From positions 20,458,241 to 20,522,240 of the forward strand of contig OY744612.1 in the NCBI GenBank assembly GCA_963556255.1: 64,000 nucleotides of DNA. Reading direction: 5' to 3'. Source of the DNA: Allolobophora icterica. Its lineage: Eukaryota; Annelida; Clitellata; Crassiclitellata; Lumbricidae. A program made the position numbers and the translations under genes. The notes below the pieces were generated by a model. That model did not search any database. It saw only the letters and a program-made list of their open reading frames with translations, and was not told the DNA's origin. Of this stretch, positions 44,825 to 56,619 are shown piece after piece (position 1 is the first letter of the stretch; each line of letters begins with the position of its first letter).

Positions 44825-45396
44825 CATAGTTGTTAACACTGTTTTATCAGTTTTTACTTTTTTCCGAAAAATCTTGTTTTTTATTTTTTTATTTTTCGTT
44901 ACATTTTTTCCGTCTTTTTTATGTAACTTTATTTATTTATTCACTGTCTGTTATTATTATGTTTAATTTTAATTTTGTCTGATGTTCTTTACATTGTCTC
45001 CGTACTTTCAAGGATTCAGCTAATTTATGTCACTATTTAACATCATCATTTGAGAAATAAATAGCACAGTACAAGAAACTTAGGTGGACTTATGTTTAAA
45101 ATTTAAATTTGAAAAGATTTCAATATTTTTAATTTCTCAATTTCTTATTAAGCCAAACTTGTAAAAATAAAATAATTGTTGTAGATTAATGTTACTTAGT
45201 GTTTACGGTACTAATAAAGTTGTGTTGTTTGCTGATTAAATTATGCAAACAAGGTTTTTAATTTGAAATTGCAGTACAAGATGCAGCAAAGTCAAAATAG
45301 TTTGTTTTTTCCGTTTCTTTCTGTTTTTTATTTCTTTAAAAAAACCACGTTTTTCCGTTTTTTATGTAGTTTCTTACGTTTTTTTTAACAACTATG
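44825..45396. mobile_element. hAT-like element, T-rich
   Basis: Ends CATAGTTGTTAA and TTAACAACTATG. Flanks CTGTACAC and TTGTATAT agree at 5 of 8 positions, and all three differences are C/T changes, as expected for an old duplication. The outer parts repeat TTTTTCCGTTTTTTATGT. Confidence 0.7.
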
Positions 45397-46510
45397 TTGT
45401 ATATAGATCAAAGTATTTAGAGAGTGCCTTTCAACAGCACTGTTTACATGACAATTGAATTAAAACAGATGCAATATATACGGCAACGTAGTAAAACAAA
45501 GTCAAGCTAAATACGGACGCCACATAAAAAGTCTAATTAATCTGTAAAACAGCAACATTAGTATCTGTTGCAAGCAGACATCATTATGAAAAGACAGCCA
45601 CACTAGTATCTGCAAAGTAGAGCAACTCACCGGATCCAACAATCTAGATAACAATGATTCGCCTTGACAACCAGCACCATATAACATCAGCATCACCACC
45701 ATCATCATAACCACCACCATCCGCAGCAGAAGCAGTAGCATCTGCGGCGGCCACAGAGCAAAGATGATGAGCGGCACGGGTATATTTAGCATAAACAGCA
45801 GAAACCACATCCGTACGTAGGTGTGTATGGCGGCAGCGCCAGTGAGATCGAGGAAAGATAGGAGAACGCCCATGGATGTCAGACATTTAGCTCACTAGAT
45901 AAGAAGAGGATCTTAGAGAATTCATTGGATGTGTGACACCTACCCCTTCTCCATGATGCGATCAGGTTTATGCTTCCTCTTCCTCCTTGTCCTCCTATTC
46001 CTCTCCTTCCACCAATAGTTGTTGCTCTTCTTCTTTCTTTAATATCTTCCTAATTCTCCTTGATTCCTTTTCTCCTTCCTCCAATTTATCCACCTCTTTC
46101 ACTTTTGTTTCCAACTGGTATTTTCCTTCCTCCTCCTATTCCTCTTCCTCCTCTTGCTGTTGCAATTCAAGCAATTCCTGTCCTTCTTCCTTCGGCCCTA
46201 TCTCTTCTCTTCCTCCAATTCCTCCTTCGATTCCACCTCCAGTTTTTCCACTTCCTCCTCCTCCGGGTTTCCCTTCTCCTTCTCCCTCCAGCAGTGCTTC
46301 TTGACAATGTTGCCAGTAGATGTTGTTGAGGCAACAGGTGGCTGTGTAGCGTTGGATGTTGTAGATGCAACAGGTGATTGCCAATGGATCCGTGTTTCTA
46401 AGTTGCTTTCGGACGGACGACGAGAGTCAGTTCAGTCTCACGTTGCGTTTATCTCAGCATCTGTATCCAGGGCATCCTCCGAATCGGCACCTGCAGTAAA
46501 AAGACTACAC
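45397..46510. other. Region with weak minus-strand exon-like stretches
   Basis: Minus-strand frames give a hydrophobic stretch (GAAAIHTYVRMWFLLFMLNI, about 45870-45760), a basic piece before donor-like GTAGGT (RRKRKHKPDRIMEKG, near 45950) and an acidic piece after acceptor-like ACTGCAG (ADSEDALDTDAEINA, near 46490). Between them is a purine-rich GAGGAA low-complexity block with stops. No family is recognised and the pieces could not be joined into a consistent gene. Confidence 0.25.
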
Positions 46511-46515
46511 AGTTA

Positions 46516-46690
46516 GCATGAAGAAAAAAGAGCAGTCCTTAGCTCTGGGGCAACCATGGCATGAAGTGTCAGCGACTTCATTCTTCTTAGCCTCGGCATG
46601 TGAGGGCGGGTGGCCAGTCCTCTCCCTCGCCGTCTCACCTTCCCACCGACAGTGTGCGGTCGGTGTACTCATTGTAGCTGAGTTGGCTAT
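46516..46690 (-). mobile_element. SINE family B, truncated
   Basis: The complement of GAGCAGTCCTTAGCTCTGGG to GACAGTGTGCGGTCGGTGTA matches the 3' two thirds of family B. The tRNA-like head is missing. Confidence 0.75.
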
Positions 46691-46847
46691 GAACAAACAC
46701 TAAAATGGAGGTAAACCACATCCTCAGCAGAGTGCTTAGGGCTTCGTTTGCCCCCCCCCCCCAGTGATGTCTATCAAGGTACACCTGTAGGTAAAGGCAG
46801 CCTATTTGTTTACACAAGTGGAAACTCTTCAGAAAGATGGTGCCAGG

Positions 46848-47030
46848 TTATAATGCATTTATTAAGCACCAGTATGTAATGATCAAACGTCATTGATGGC
46901 ACTGAGCAATTGTGAGAGTGAAGGATTTGCTCAAGGTCCCTACACAGCAATGGTCTCACGGGAGGCTCAAACCCGTACTATGCCATACAAGGCAAGTGCT
47001 TTAACCTATCGACTATCATGTAACACGTGG
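46848..47030 (-). mobile_element. tRNA-like SINE, family D
   Basis: On the minus strand: TAGTCGATAGGTTAAAGCAC, GGTTTGAGCCTCCC (B-box-like), CCTTGAGCAAATCCTTCAC and an AAATGCATTATA end. Same family as 14820-15005. Confidence 0.65.
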
Positions 47031-47054
47031 TTAGAAGAGGGTCATAAGTAAGTA

Positions 47055-47285
47055 TGCATGCAAGTAAATATTTATGTAGCACCTTTCAGTAAGGACCTCT
47101 CAAGATGTGACACTGGATTTGAACTCCGGACACACTGACACGGTGCCGAAATACTGCCGCTACCAGGTTAGAAGAGGGTTAAGAATATGACCCTTTTTGT
47201 TTGATCGTGGTTCTGTGGACTGGGGTCGGAAGCACCTCTGAGGAGTTTCCTGGTGAGGTGCTAGATAAATGTGCAAGTAAGTAAG
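47055..47285. mobile_element. SINE-like remnants, families E and A
   Basis: TTTATGTAGCACCTTTCAG and TGGATTTGAACTCCGGAC match the sequence at 50.14-50.25 kb (family E, minus orientation). The adjoining AAGCACCTCTGAGGAGTTTC matches the family-A tail. Confidence 0.5.
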
Positions 47286-48363
47286 TGAATATTTATATTA
47301 CGATTTTAGATTCAGATCTTTAATTGATTACCAATAAAACAAAACACAATTTCTGTCACAACAAAATGCTCGGCACACCACAATGATCGACACAACACAA
47401 TGTTGTGCTAACACAATGATCAGCACAACACAATGATTGTGAACAGGGTTGTTAATTACATCTTTGATTGCAGATGGTAACATATTTCTAATAAATCACA
47501 TCAAATAGGCTAAAGTCACCCAACTCTCCTACAAAACAGCACAGAAGAAACCATCCTTGTGCAAAACCAAATTGTAAACAACAACAAAGATGATCAGCAT
47601 CGCCTCCTACTTTCTCCAGGTTTGGGACTGGCACTACCAGAGTTATAATTATGGTAGATTCAGGACAATCCTAAGATACTTCGTAGGTAAAAATGTCAGT
47701 AATGAAGGCAGCAAGATATGGTTCTAAGTCAGTATTTTAAAGAATGGATGAGTAAGTACGTGAATACCGAACTCTATCTATATAAATAAAGCCAGCTTTC
47801 TGTGTGTCTGTGTGTGTGTCTGTCTGTCTGTCTGTCTGTTTGACCGGGCTTAACTTCTACAATTTTGCACCTTTTCACTCGAAACCTTCACTAATGTGTC
47901 GGCCTCGGCTTCGGACACCCAGTGGAGGGGTTCGCGTCCTCCGTTTTCAACCCTACCATGGTGAAAATGCCCCAAAACGCTACCCACCCGACCGTCCATA
48001 ACGCGCAAGCTCGCCTATTCCACTGCCAAGCGGTTCTATTTATGGCGCCGGTATTCCCCAACGTCATTAATAATCCGCTTAACGACACCGCGGTTCTATT
48101 TATGGCGCCGGTATTCCCCAACGTCACTAATAATGCGCGTAAGTTGTTTACTTTCGCACAAAATATAATGACGATCGATTCGAAGTATATTCATCGTTTT
48201 ACAGCAAAATTTTAACACATGTATGTTCAAAGACAAAGATCTAAATTATTTACAGTATGTCAAACAACCAGTCTGCTCTACTAAGGGCGAGGCCGACTAC
48301 AGACCGGCAGTGAGGGCTAGATTTCTGGCGTTTTCTTTAACACGCCAACGCCCGGCTCACCCT

Positions 48364-48951
48364 CTTCGACTGCGAAGCAGTCAGTCCACGGGAGACTGCG
48401 AAGCAGTCTCCCCCACAGGTCGCCAGACGCCACAAGGGCCTCCAAGACTGCGAAGCAGTCGCCGCCAGAGGGCGACTGCGAAGCAGTCACTTCACGGCAG
48501 AGGTCGCTAGACGCCAGAAGGCGTGTACAAGACTGCGAAGCAGTCTCCGCTGTACGTCAGAAGGCGTCTACAAGACTGCAAAGCAGTCTCCCCACAGGTC
48601 GCCACACGCCACAAGGGCCTCCAAGACTGTGAAACAGTCGCCGCCAGAGGTCGACTGCGAAGCAGTCACTCCACGGCAGAGGTCGCTAGACGCCAGAAGG
48701 CGTCTACAAGACTGCGAAGCAGTCTCCGCCAGACGTCGCCAGACGCCACAAGGGCATCCAAGACTGCGAAGCAGTCGCCGCCAGAGGGCGACTGCGAAGC
48801 AGTCACTCCACGGCAGAGGTCGCTAGATGCCAGAAGGCGTCTACAAGACTTTCGAAGCAGTCTCCGCCACAGGTCGCCAGACGCCACAAGGGCCTCCAAG
48901 ACTGCCAAGCAGTCGCCGCCAGAGGGCGACTGCCAAGATTGCCAAGCAGTC
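48364..48951. repeat. Array of GACTGC-GAA-GCAGTC palindromes
   Basis: About 14 copies of a 15-base hairpin motif (six-base stem, GAA loop), separated by alternating spacers (CGCCGCCAGAGGGC; ACTCCACGGCAGAGGTCGCT; CTCCGCCACAGGTCGCCAGA) that form a higher-order unit of about 140-180 bp. Most copies are exact. The copy at 48625-48639 reads GACTGTGAAACAGTC: both stem arms changed together, so the pairing is kept. The array is GC-rich and open in plus frames, but nothing suggests a protein. Confidence 0.9.
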
Positions 48952-48952
48952 G

Positions 48953-49002
<50 letters not shown>

Positions 49003-49114
49003 GGTGGTGGTGGTGGTGGTGGTGGTGGTGGTGGTGGTGGTGGTGGTGGTGGTGGTGGTGGTGGTGGTGGTGGTGGTGGTGGTGGTGGTGGTGGTGGTGG
49101 TGGTGGTGGTGGTG
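48952..49114. repeat. GTT then GGT trinucleotide tract
   Basis: About 12 GTT units followed by more than 40 GGT units. It generates poly-Val, poly-Gly, poly-Trp, poly-Pro, poly-Thr and poly-Asn frames, none of them genes. Confidence 0.97.
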
Positions 49115-49155
49115 TGAAACTTATAACCCCGGGCAACGCCGGGTAATCCAGCTAG

Positions 49156-50362
49156 TAGTCTATAAGTCCAAGTTGCAGTCCCCAGCCAAAAAGGTATTCC
49201 TACTTGCCCAAGGTAAATGTCACAATAAGAATTCAAATTCATGATCAGATATATGAAAGCTGGTTTCCATCGGCTGATAAATAACTTTTATTGTTAAGTC
49301 TTTACCTGTTCTCTCGTTTACTTTAACAAACATAAAAAAAGAAGTCAAAATCCGTTTATTAGAACACCACGTAAAGATTAACAAACAACTGATTAAAGCA
49401 TTTAGTAAGGTTACAGGCGAGTGTTATAATAGGATACCCCTAAGGGACACGTCCCGCTATTTGGGGCACCCAAGGTGTTCACAGGCAGAACGGACCTGTC
49501 TTATTCACCAGGTACCTTCGGCTGCATCCTTTTCTGAGAACCACCTTAAGAACAGGTCCACTCCATTTCAATCAAATGAATGCATCAGTCAATCAATATT
49601 TGTTTATAGAATAAGACATGCTGACATAAACACAACAGGATTGATGAAAATGAAACTCAACAGTACCAGCCTTAATAAAAAAATGACCTTCTCTTCTCCC
49701 ACTACTTCTACATTTATAAATAAATGTATAATCGAGGTATTAAGAGAATGTTAGCTACTAATATGGCTGCATAGGACGGATATAGCAAGATATTGATACC
49801 AGATACCCTAGAGCCTATGCAATAGGCTCCTACAACTGAGCATAACACACAGGTCTGTTTCTTGGAGAGTGGTGTTGATTTTCCGCTGCACACATATACC
49901 TTCTGGTGCACAGTGTTATGTTGTGGTAGTAATTGGTGTCAGGGTGAACATCAGGATTAGATAGCAGTGCAGTTTTCTGCCTATTCATCCGCAGGATGAA
50001 AGACTAGATCAAAACCGGCACAAGTGGCTGGGCTCCGGAATCTAGTCTTCGACTGGATTGCGTAACGGCACCAAGAAAGTCCTGGTCATTCCCTAAGTGG
50101 TTACACGTGAAGATAGATGCTACACAGTTTTTACAGTGCCAGGCGCAGTCAATTTATATAGCACGCCAGAAAACCTCTTTAAGGTGCAACACTGAAATTT
50201 GAACCCAGATCACAATGGTGACGTGGCAGAGTGTAATACCATTCAGCACTGATGAATAAGATGATCTCCCTTGCATAACTTCTGTGGAACTGAGAAATTT
50301 TGCAGATTTAGATTTACATTACAATACAGCAAGCATAAAAGTACTCCAGTAAGTGATAACAT
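49156..50362. other. No recognised gene; SINE-like remnant
   Basis: About 50138-50250 holds a family-E SINE-like remnant (TTTATATAGCACGCCAGAAA, GAAATTTGAACCCAGATCAC). The rest shows no exon or RNA gene that I can support. Confidence 0.45.
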
Positions 50363-50667
50363 GGGCATCTGGAGGGAGGCAAGAGGGGTATTTCCCCCTG
50401 GATTTTGCAAATATTTTATAAAAATTAAATCTTCTGATTTAATGATTATTACAACAATGACCCCAACACACTTTTCACTGTGAAAAAAAACACTTAATTA
50501 TTTAGGTAAAGTACTTGACCATTATTTATTTTTAAAGTTCTCACATGTTCTGTGTTCATGAATAGCTATTAGCTATTCTATGCAAAAACGTCATTTTGCT
50601 CCCCCTACAAAAAGTTTGCCCCCCTTAAAATTTTTTGCCCCCCCTAAAAATATTCCTGCGGACACCC
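50363..50667. mobile_element. Non-autonomous inverted-repeat element (GGGCGTGTGCAGG family, copy 2)
   Basis: Ends GGGCATCTGGAGG and CCTGCGGACACCC, with several GGGGGGCAAA motifs at one end and a shared interior (ACACTTAATTATTTAGGTAA). It is in the opposite orientation to 21446-21809. No clear target duplication. Confidence 0.65.
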
Positions 50668-51040
50668 AAGAGTGGTAATCACAAGAAGCTCCCATCAGCT
50701 TTTCTCATTATTTAACCCAGACAGAGACCCATAACTCTGAGTCTTGGCACACCTGTTGCCTCCTGTTGCAATATATGGCAAGCTGTTAACACTGACCCTC
50801 CCACTCTTGCTCTCTAATTTCTGACTACACAAACAACAGCATTAGCCTACTGACCTGGCCTCTTATCCGAGATAGATCAGACCCTCACCCACTTTCATAA
50901 AGATTAATACTTTCTCCCAATTTCTCAAAGATTAGCCCCCGTTTCTGAAACCAGTAGTAAACCTCACAGCAGCAAACCTTCAAGCAGGCCAGCACCACAA
51001 AATTAATTGCCATTATTTGTGCATAATTAGCATAATCGTC

Positions 51041-51335
51041 CTACAGAATAATAAGAAACGATGACATGAGACTCGGATGGTTTGGACCATACCAAAGACC
51101 CAATCCCAAAGAATGGGATGCATGCAAGATTAGAAGGAAAAGAATCCAATTGCAGACCAAGACTATGCTGGATAGGATAGAGGACTCAGGACATAACATC
51201 ACTTGGACTAACACTAGGACACACAACAGACTTCACAAATGACTGAGGACAAAAAGAGAACATTTATTCGTACCCATCACCGCCAAATGGCAGGCGTCAG
51301 GAACTGATGCTGATGATGATACATGGCATGATGAT
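51041..51335 (+). mobile_element. LINE 3' end with GATGAT tail (probable)
   Basis: A plus-strand reading, MRLGWFGPYQRPNPKEWDAC, then KTMLDRIEDSGHNITWTNTR, a stop, and a piece with PITAKWQASGTDADDD, followed by GATGATGATAC repeats. The arrangement resembles the 3' end of RTE-like LINEs with TGATGA tails. Similarity is weak, so the class is tentative. Confidence 0.45.
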
Positions 51336-51359
51336 AACAATTGTCAACATCATCATCTG

Positions 51360-51560
51360 GACCCTCCTCCTCCTTATCATCATGAAGATGATGAAGATGA
51401 TGATGATGATCATCATTAGTGCTATGGGTGCCAATACACGTGCTTCATTGTTTTCAAATTTGTCAAAATTAGTTTTTCATTCCTCCTCCTCCTCCTCCTC
51501 CTCCTCCTGCTCCTCGTCATCATCATCATCATCATCATCTTCATCATCCATCATCACCAT
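51360..51560. repeat. GAT, CTC and CAT triplet tracts
   Basis: Short (GAT)n, (CTC)n and (CAT)n runs. From 51.6 to 52.5 kb I see no gene. Confidence 0.85.
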
Positions 51561-52542
51561 AAGTTTTTGATGCCAGCCATCTGCACTCTTTTCTGTCATT
51601 TGTCAAGCCCAGCTCTGTTCTCATATTTTACTCAAGTATTGCTATCTTATGTCTATCCTGTCTAGTACCCATCCCATTGTAAAGCACTTTCCTAGTGCCA
51701 CAAAAGAACTTTCCTAGTGCCACAAAACATCCATGCAGACCAGCACCACTGACACAGTCACTGAGATGGGCTTATTCACCAGTGCTAGTGGTAGCCCTTT
51801 GGGTAAGTTTATGAGTTGTAAATGAGGACCAATCATAAGGTGTGGGAAGTGGTTAATTGCTGATTGCCTGCCAGTCCTACACAAGACAGTTACAGGTGCA
51901 CACCATACAGCACACAGGTGATTAACGAGCTACCAAAAGTAACCGACCAGGTGTTAATTCTTACCAGGATGTAAACAAGGAAACTTAGCAACCAATTACC
52001 AAAACAACAGACTTCTTGCCAGAGGTCAAGAAAGCAAACAAAATCGGGGAGTAAGTACCAGACATTCCGTTATCAATGCACAAGTGGCTGACAAGTGGCA
52101 GCAACTCCTCTGCCACTTACACCCATGTCCAATTACTTCAAGAGACCTCAGTAATGTCTGGCTACAGGCTACAGTGACATTCATTCATTCACTCTGGGTA
52201 TGTATACCTCGCGATTGCAAGAGGTCTGCTCAGAGACGCTCCCAGCTCAGCCCTAGCAATAGAAAATAGTTTATAAGTGTCGATAAAAGGTAACATGTAG
52301 CATCTGCTAAACAGAATGGCAAGAATCTCTCCAGTAGGTGGCTATTTCAGTAACTGAAACCACTGAAAATGCACAATGTTACACTGTACATATGTATGCA
52401 TGTATGCATTTATCTATCTTGCTACTTGTTAAGTGCCTTTTAACATTTAACGATAACAGTGTATTAATAGACACTGGGAAACCAATGCAGCTCGTCGTTA
52501 ACGTGTAAAGTATCTCATACTTGTATTTATGTGTATGTGTGT

Positions 52543-52946
52543 TAGAGCTGTACCGATAAGGCTTTTTGCCAATTATTCCGATACCGCGTATAGCCGATTA
52601 TTGTAATAGCCGATACCGCGTATGAAGCCGATTATTTTATTATCGCCCAAAAACTACTTATACGACGTTGTATAAGGGCTATTAAGGAGTTTCCAGTCCT
52701 GTGTTAATAGGTCCTTGGTTTCTACGGTGTCTACTAAGTAGTGCAATGCTAAATATAAATCAATAATAAGAAACTAGACATAGATACTTGTGCTCATTTT
52801 TCTATTTGTAACGATTTTTATGCAAAAAACGTCAACTGTAAAATAATTTCCATTGGCGCCGATACTTTTTCACCGATACCGATTATGCCGATTCCTCTAA
52901 TAATCGGCCCGATTACGAATGCTCCCGATGCATCGGTACAGCTCTA
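52543..52946. mobile_element. Non-autonomous hAT-like element (family 1, copy 2)
   Basis: 404 bp, starting TAGAGCTGTACCGATAAGG and ending CCGATGCATCGGTACAGCTCTA within the last 22 bases. A perfect 8-bp duplication ATGTGTGT flanks it (52535-52542 and 52947-52954). Inverted relative to the copy at 1168-1571. The target is a TATG/TGTG repeat. Confidence 0.92.
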
Positions 52947-52954
52947 ATGTGTGT

Positions 52955-54640
52955 ATCTATGTGTGTATGTGTACAGCCTGTAGACATACATGTATGTATG
53001 TATGTATATACATAAGTATGTACGTGTGTAGATATGTATCAGTATGCTCATCCCTGCATGTATAGTTGAAGTGCATGCAAAAGGAACAAGAAGTTCACCT
53101 TGGGTGACATTAAACTAGATGATGTCCAAGTGAGCATCCTGGCTATGAACTGTTACCAGACACTGATTATGAAGGTTGCAGACAAAACTGTTCACCTCAA
53201 ATGAGTCACCTGGATTCAGACTAGACACATACTGTAGGTGAATGGCAAATGCAATAAGAATTGGTCATCATGCCATCCACAAGTTCTGCCATTTTAGTTC
53301 ATCTTTAAATTCATCTTTCAATTGGTTAGATCGTCAAACCTAGTGAATTTCATAAAAGGCCCTATATAAATGTTCATATACATACACACATTCTCATATA
53401 CACAAACACAACAGCACACATAGGCATACAGAAACATACATACATGCAGACAATAACAGCCATCACACCTGAAGAGAGTCCATGGAGCCTAAGCAAAAAT
53501 CACCATTGATATCCACCAATGCACTAAGATTTGAACCCTAGCAGAGAAGCTGCAACGCCAGACTATAACCACGTGGTCACCAGGTGGCTCTCCAGGTGGC
53601 TCTCCGTGTGACTGCGTGCATGACGCAGAAGCACTGACGTTTTGCGAGGATCAAAGTACAAGAAAACAGTGACAGACCACTGATCGAAAGTTTTCTGAAG
53701 GGAGGCAGAGGCAACGACCTAAAAACATACCACGCATTCGATCACGTTCCACATCAACAGCATCTACATCTGGAAAAAACATTCTCATGCATACAGACAA
53801 GCAAACACACACAGAGGCATAAACAGACAGATGCAACAACAGAAACAGCCAAACACACATCCACACAAACATGCCGGCACAAAGACACACAGGTATACAT
53901 ACATGCAAACTCACAGGTACACCAACATATCCACACAACCCGGCAACAAATACATACAGACACACTCAAGCACTAAAACAGATACAGACACATAAACATA
54001 CACAGACAAACACACATACAAAGACAAACAGCAGGACTTAAACACAAATACACAGACAAACAGAAGCACATGAACAGATAAGGCAAACATGCACATACAC
54101 AAGAACACAAACAGACATACACACACAAATGCAACAACACAAACAAATGCATCAACAAATACACAGACAAACGCAATAACACAAAAAGCCATACACATAA
54201 ACAAACGAACCTGCTGGACTGGAAAGTAAAACCGAGCAGCATACGAGCACGAGTGAGCAAGTTGAGCGAGGAACGCACGATGCAGAGAAAGAAACCAAAA
54301 CTATTTATTATTAGTGCGTATCCCGTGGCAAACCGAGGATCGTAGGAAGATCAGAGAAGGATCGGAGGAGGATCGGAGAAGGATTGCAGGCAGAAGGATC
54401 GCTCAACACTGGACCCTATTCTGTCTCGAAGGCCATAAAGAAGAAATTACTCCATTTCGTTGATAGCAGCAACAGATACATACTCTTCACAACAACAAAA
54501 CCGTTTTGGTACCAACAGACACTAGGAAAGGCAAGGTGAGATAGCGTGGGTGAGGTGATAAAGTAATGGATGCAAGGTAATGGAAGGTAATGTAAGGTAA
54601 GGTGACATATGGGAAGGGAAGAGATGATGTATGACAAGGT
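52955..54640. other. No recognised gene; ACA-rich low complexity
   Basis: Contains a short TATG tract (52.96-53.03 kb), a SINE-like remnant near 53.50-53.59 kb (AAGATTTGAACCCTAGCAGA) and an (ACACAAACAG)-type low-complexity block at 53.80-54.21 kb that produces open, Cys/Val-rich minus-strand frames. One 41-bp exon-like piece (53729-53769, minus, between CCAG and GTATGT) could not be linked to anything. Confidence 0.45.
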
Positions 54641-54654
54641 AAGGGAGATGGTTG

Positions 54655-55056
54655 TAGGGATTGACCGGAAAGAGATTTTCCACCGGAAACCGGAACCGAG
54701 TATTTGGATGAACTATTTGCCGGAAACGAACCGGTACCATTTGTTCCATATGCTAAGCTTCACATTTTCAAATTTTCATGTAATAAAAAATTATCGAAAT
54801 AAATTTGTGTACATGTAATAACTGACTGATACATTTTGAATTGTAGAAATAAATATTAAATAATCAAGAAAATGGAATTGAATTCAATGGATGTTTAATT
54901 GTTTTAAGGCTGAACATTAATAATTTTATATACGTAAGTTTATTAAATAAATTTTTTTCAACTATTTGCGTCTACAATATTTGCCGAGGCGAATACTTCC
55001 GGATACGGGATTTCCGGCCGAACCGAGTATCCGAAACGGTTTCCGGTCAATCCCTA
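54655..55056. mobile_element. hAT-like MITE (TAGGGATTGACCGG family)
   Basis: 402 bp with ends TAGGGATTGACCGGAAA and TTTCCGGTCAATCCCTA, and a perfect 8-bp duplication GATGGTTG (54647-54654 and 55057-55064). Inside each end are more CCGGAAAC and CCGAGTAT motifs. It appears to be inserted at the 5' end of a family-C SINE. Confidence 0.92.
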
Positions 55057-55553
<497 letters not shown>

Positions 55554-55820
55554 AGGTGAAGTAAGGAAAGGCAAGGTGAGGTTAGGTGAGCTGTTGTGAG
55601 GTGCGATAAGGCAAAGTGAGGAGAGGTGAGGCAAGTTACTTAAGGTAGGGTAAGATGACGCGAAGTAATAGGAGGTAAGGTGACCTGAAGTAAGGTGAGA
55701 TAAGGTGAGGCAATGTGAGAAAAGAGTAAGGTGAAGAAAAGTGATGTGAAATAAAGTGAGGTACAGTAATGTGAGGTAAATGTAAAGTGAGTCAGAGTAA
55801 CACCTGAGGTAAGATGACAT
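55554..55820. repeat. AGGTGAGGTAA degenerate repeat
   Basis: Low-complexity variants of AAGGTGAGGTAAGGTGA. Related sequence occurs at 54.53-54.65, 57.84-58.0 and 58.55-58.62 kb. Confidence 0.8.
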
Positions 55821-56271
55821 AACCACGTGGCTCTAAATAAATTTCTCATTAAAATACATTAGAGTAAGACTGAAGCTAAATGCAAAAGTAATATGCGGCA
55901 CGTGCCTCTATGTGCATGATCAGTGGCCCAACACAAGCAAGTCCGAAATAATCCTCTATGTTTATTATTTACCTATAGAGCTAAAACAACAAAAACTAAT
56001 GCTGAACATTGACGTATGCACGAAAAATGAAGCAAGGTTTATATAAGTAAATCAGTAGAGAAGGAGATCAGAAAACACATACAGTCATACACACATACAT
56101 GTAGGCAAACAAATACACTGAAACCTCCTAACAATGCCTCACTCGGAGGCTGTATCAAGTACCACATTACAAAGAGGCCATGTTAAGACTTTTGTGGTCG
56201 TATTTGATAACTGCACAGCATTCAGATCTTAACTGCTTGAAACCAGAAATAACATTGTTAGTATGGTGCAT

Positions 56272-56580
56272 TCACTCACTCACTCACTCACTCACTCGCT
56301 CGCTCACTCACTTTCTCACTAACTCATTTTCTCACTCACTCACTTTCTCACTCACCCACTCACTTTCTCATTCACCCACTTACTTTCTCACTCACTCACA
56401 CACATACACACATACTCACACACTCGCTCACTCAATTTCTCACTCACTCCTCACTCACTCACCAACTTACTTTCTCACTCACTCACTCACTCACACACAC
56501 ACACATATGTACTCACACACTCACTCACACACTTTCTTACTCACTCACTCACTTTCTCACTCACTCTCACTTAATCAATC
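56272..56580. repeat. CACT tetranucleotide tract
   Basis: Imperfect (CTCA)n with TTTCTCACT and CACA variants. Confidence 0.93.
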
Positions 56581-56619
56581 AATATATCTCTGATCTTCCC
56601 TTCCCTTCTCTCTCCTATC

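Larger units (their letters stand above)
47777..49155 (+). mobile_element. Non-autonomous Helitron carrying tandem repeats
   Basis: Starts TCTATATAAATAAAGCCAGC after an A, ends ...CAGCTAG before a T: the TC...CTRR, A/T-insertion rule of Helitrons. A 3' hairpin (CCCGG-GCAACG-CCGGG, 49127-49143) lies 11 bases before the end. There is no target duplication and no Rep/helicase ORF. Inside are a GTCT tract (47795-47840), a 54-bp direct repeat (TTCTATTTATGGCGCCGGTA at about 48034 and 48094), an array of short palindromes (48364-48951) and a GTT/GGT microsatellite (48952-49114). Confidence 0.9.

Noticed and set aside
48364..48951. CRISPR-like array
   Set aside because: Regular palindromes with spacers in a eukaryotic Helitron; the spacers are themselves repeated, and there are no cas genes.
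48523..49146. Plus-strand ORF of 207 codons and its shadows
   Set aside because: Translations of the Helitron palindrome array and the GTT/GGT tract; the repeats and the Helitron ends explain the open frames.
53729..53769. 41-bp minus-strand exon-like piece between CCAG and GTATGT
   Set aside because: Too short and unlinked to any other exon; it lies at the edge of low-complexity sequence.
53651..54278. Cys/Val-rich minus-strand ORFs
   Set aside because: Produced by ACACAAACAG low-complexity sequence; three frames are open at once.
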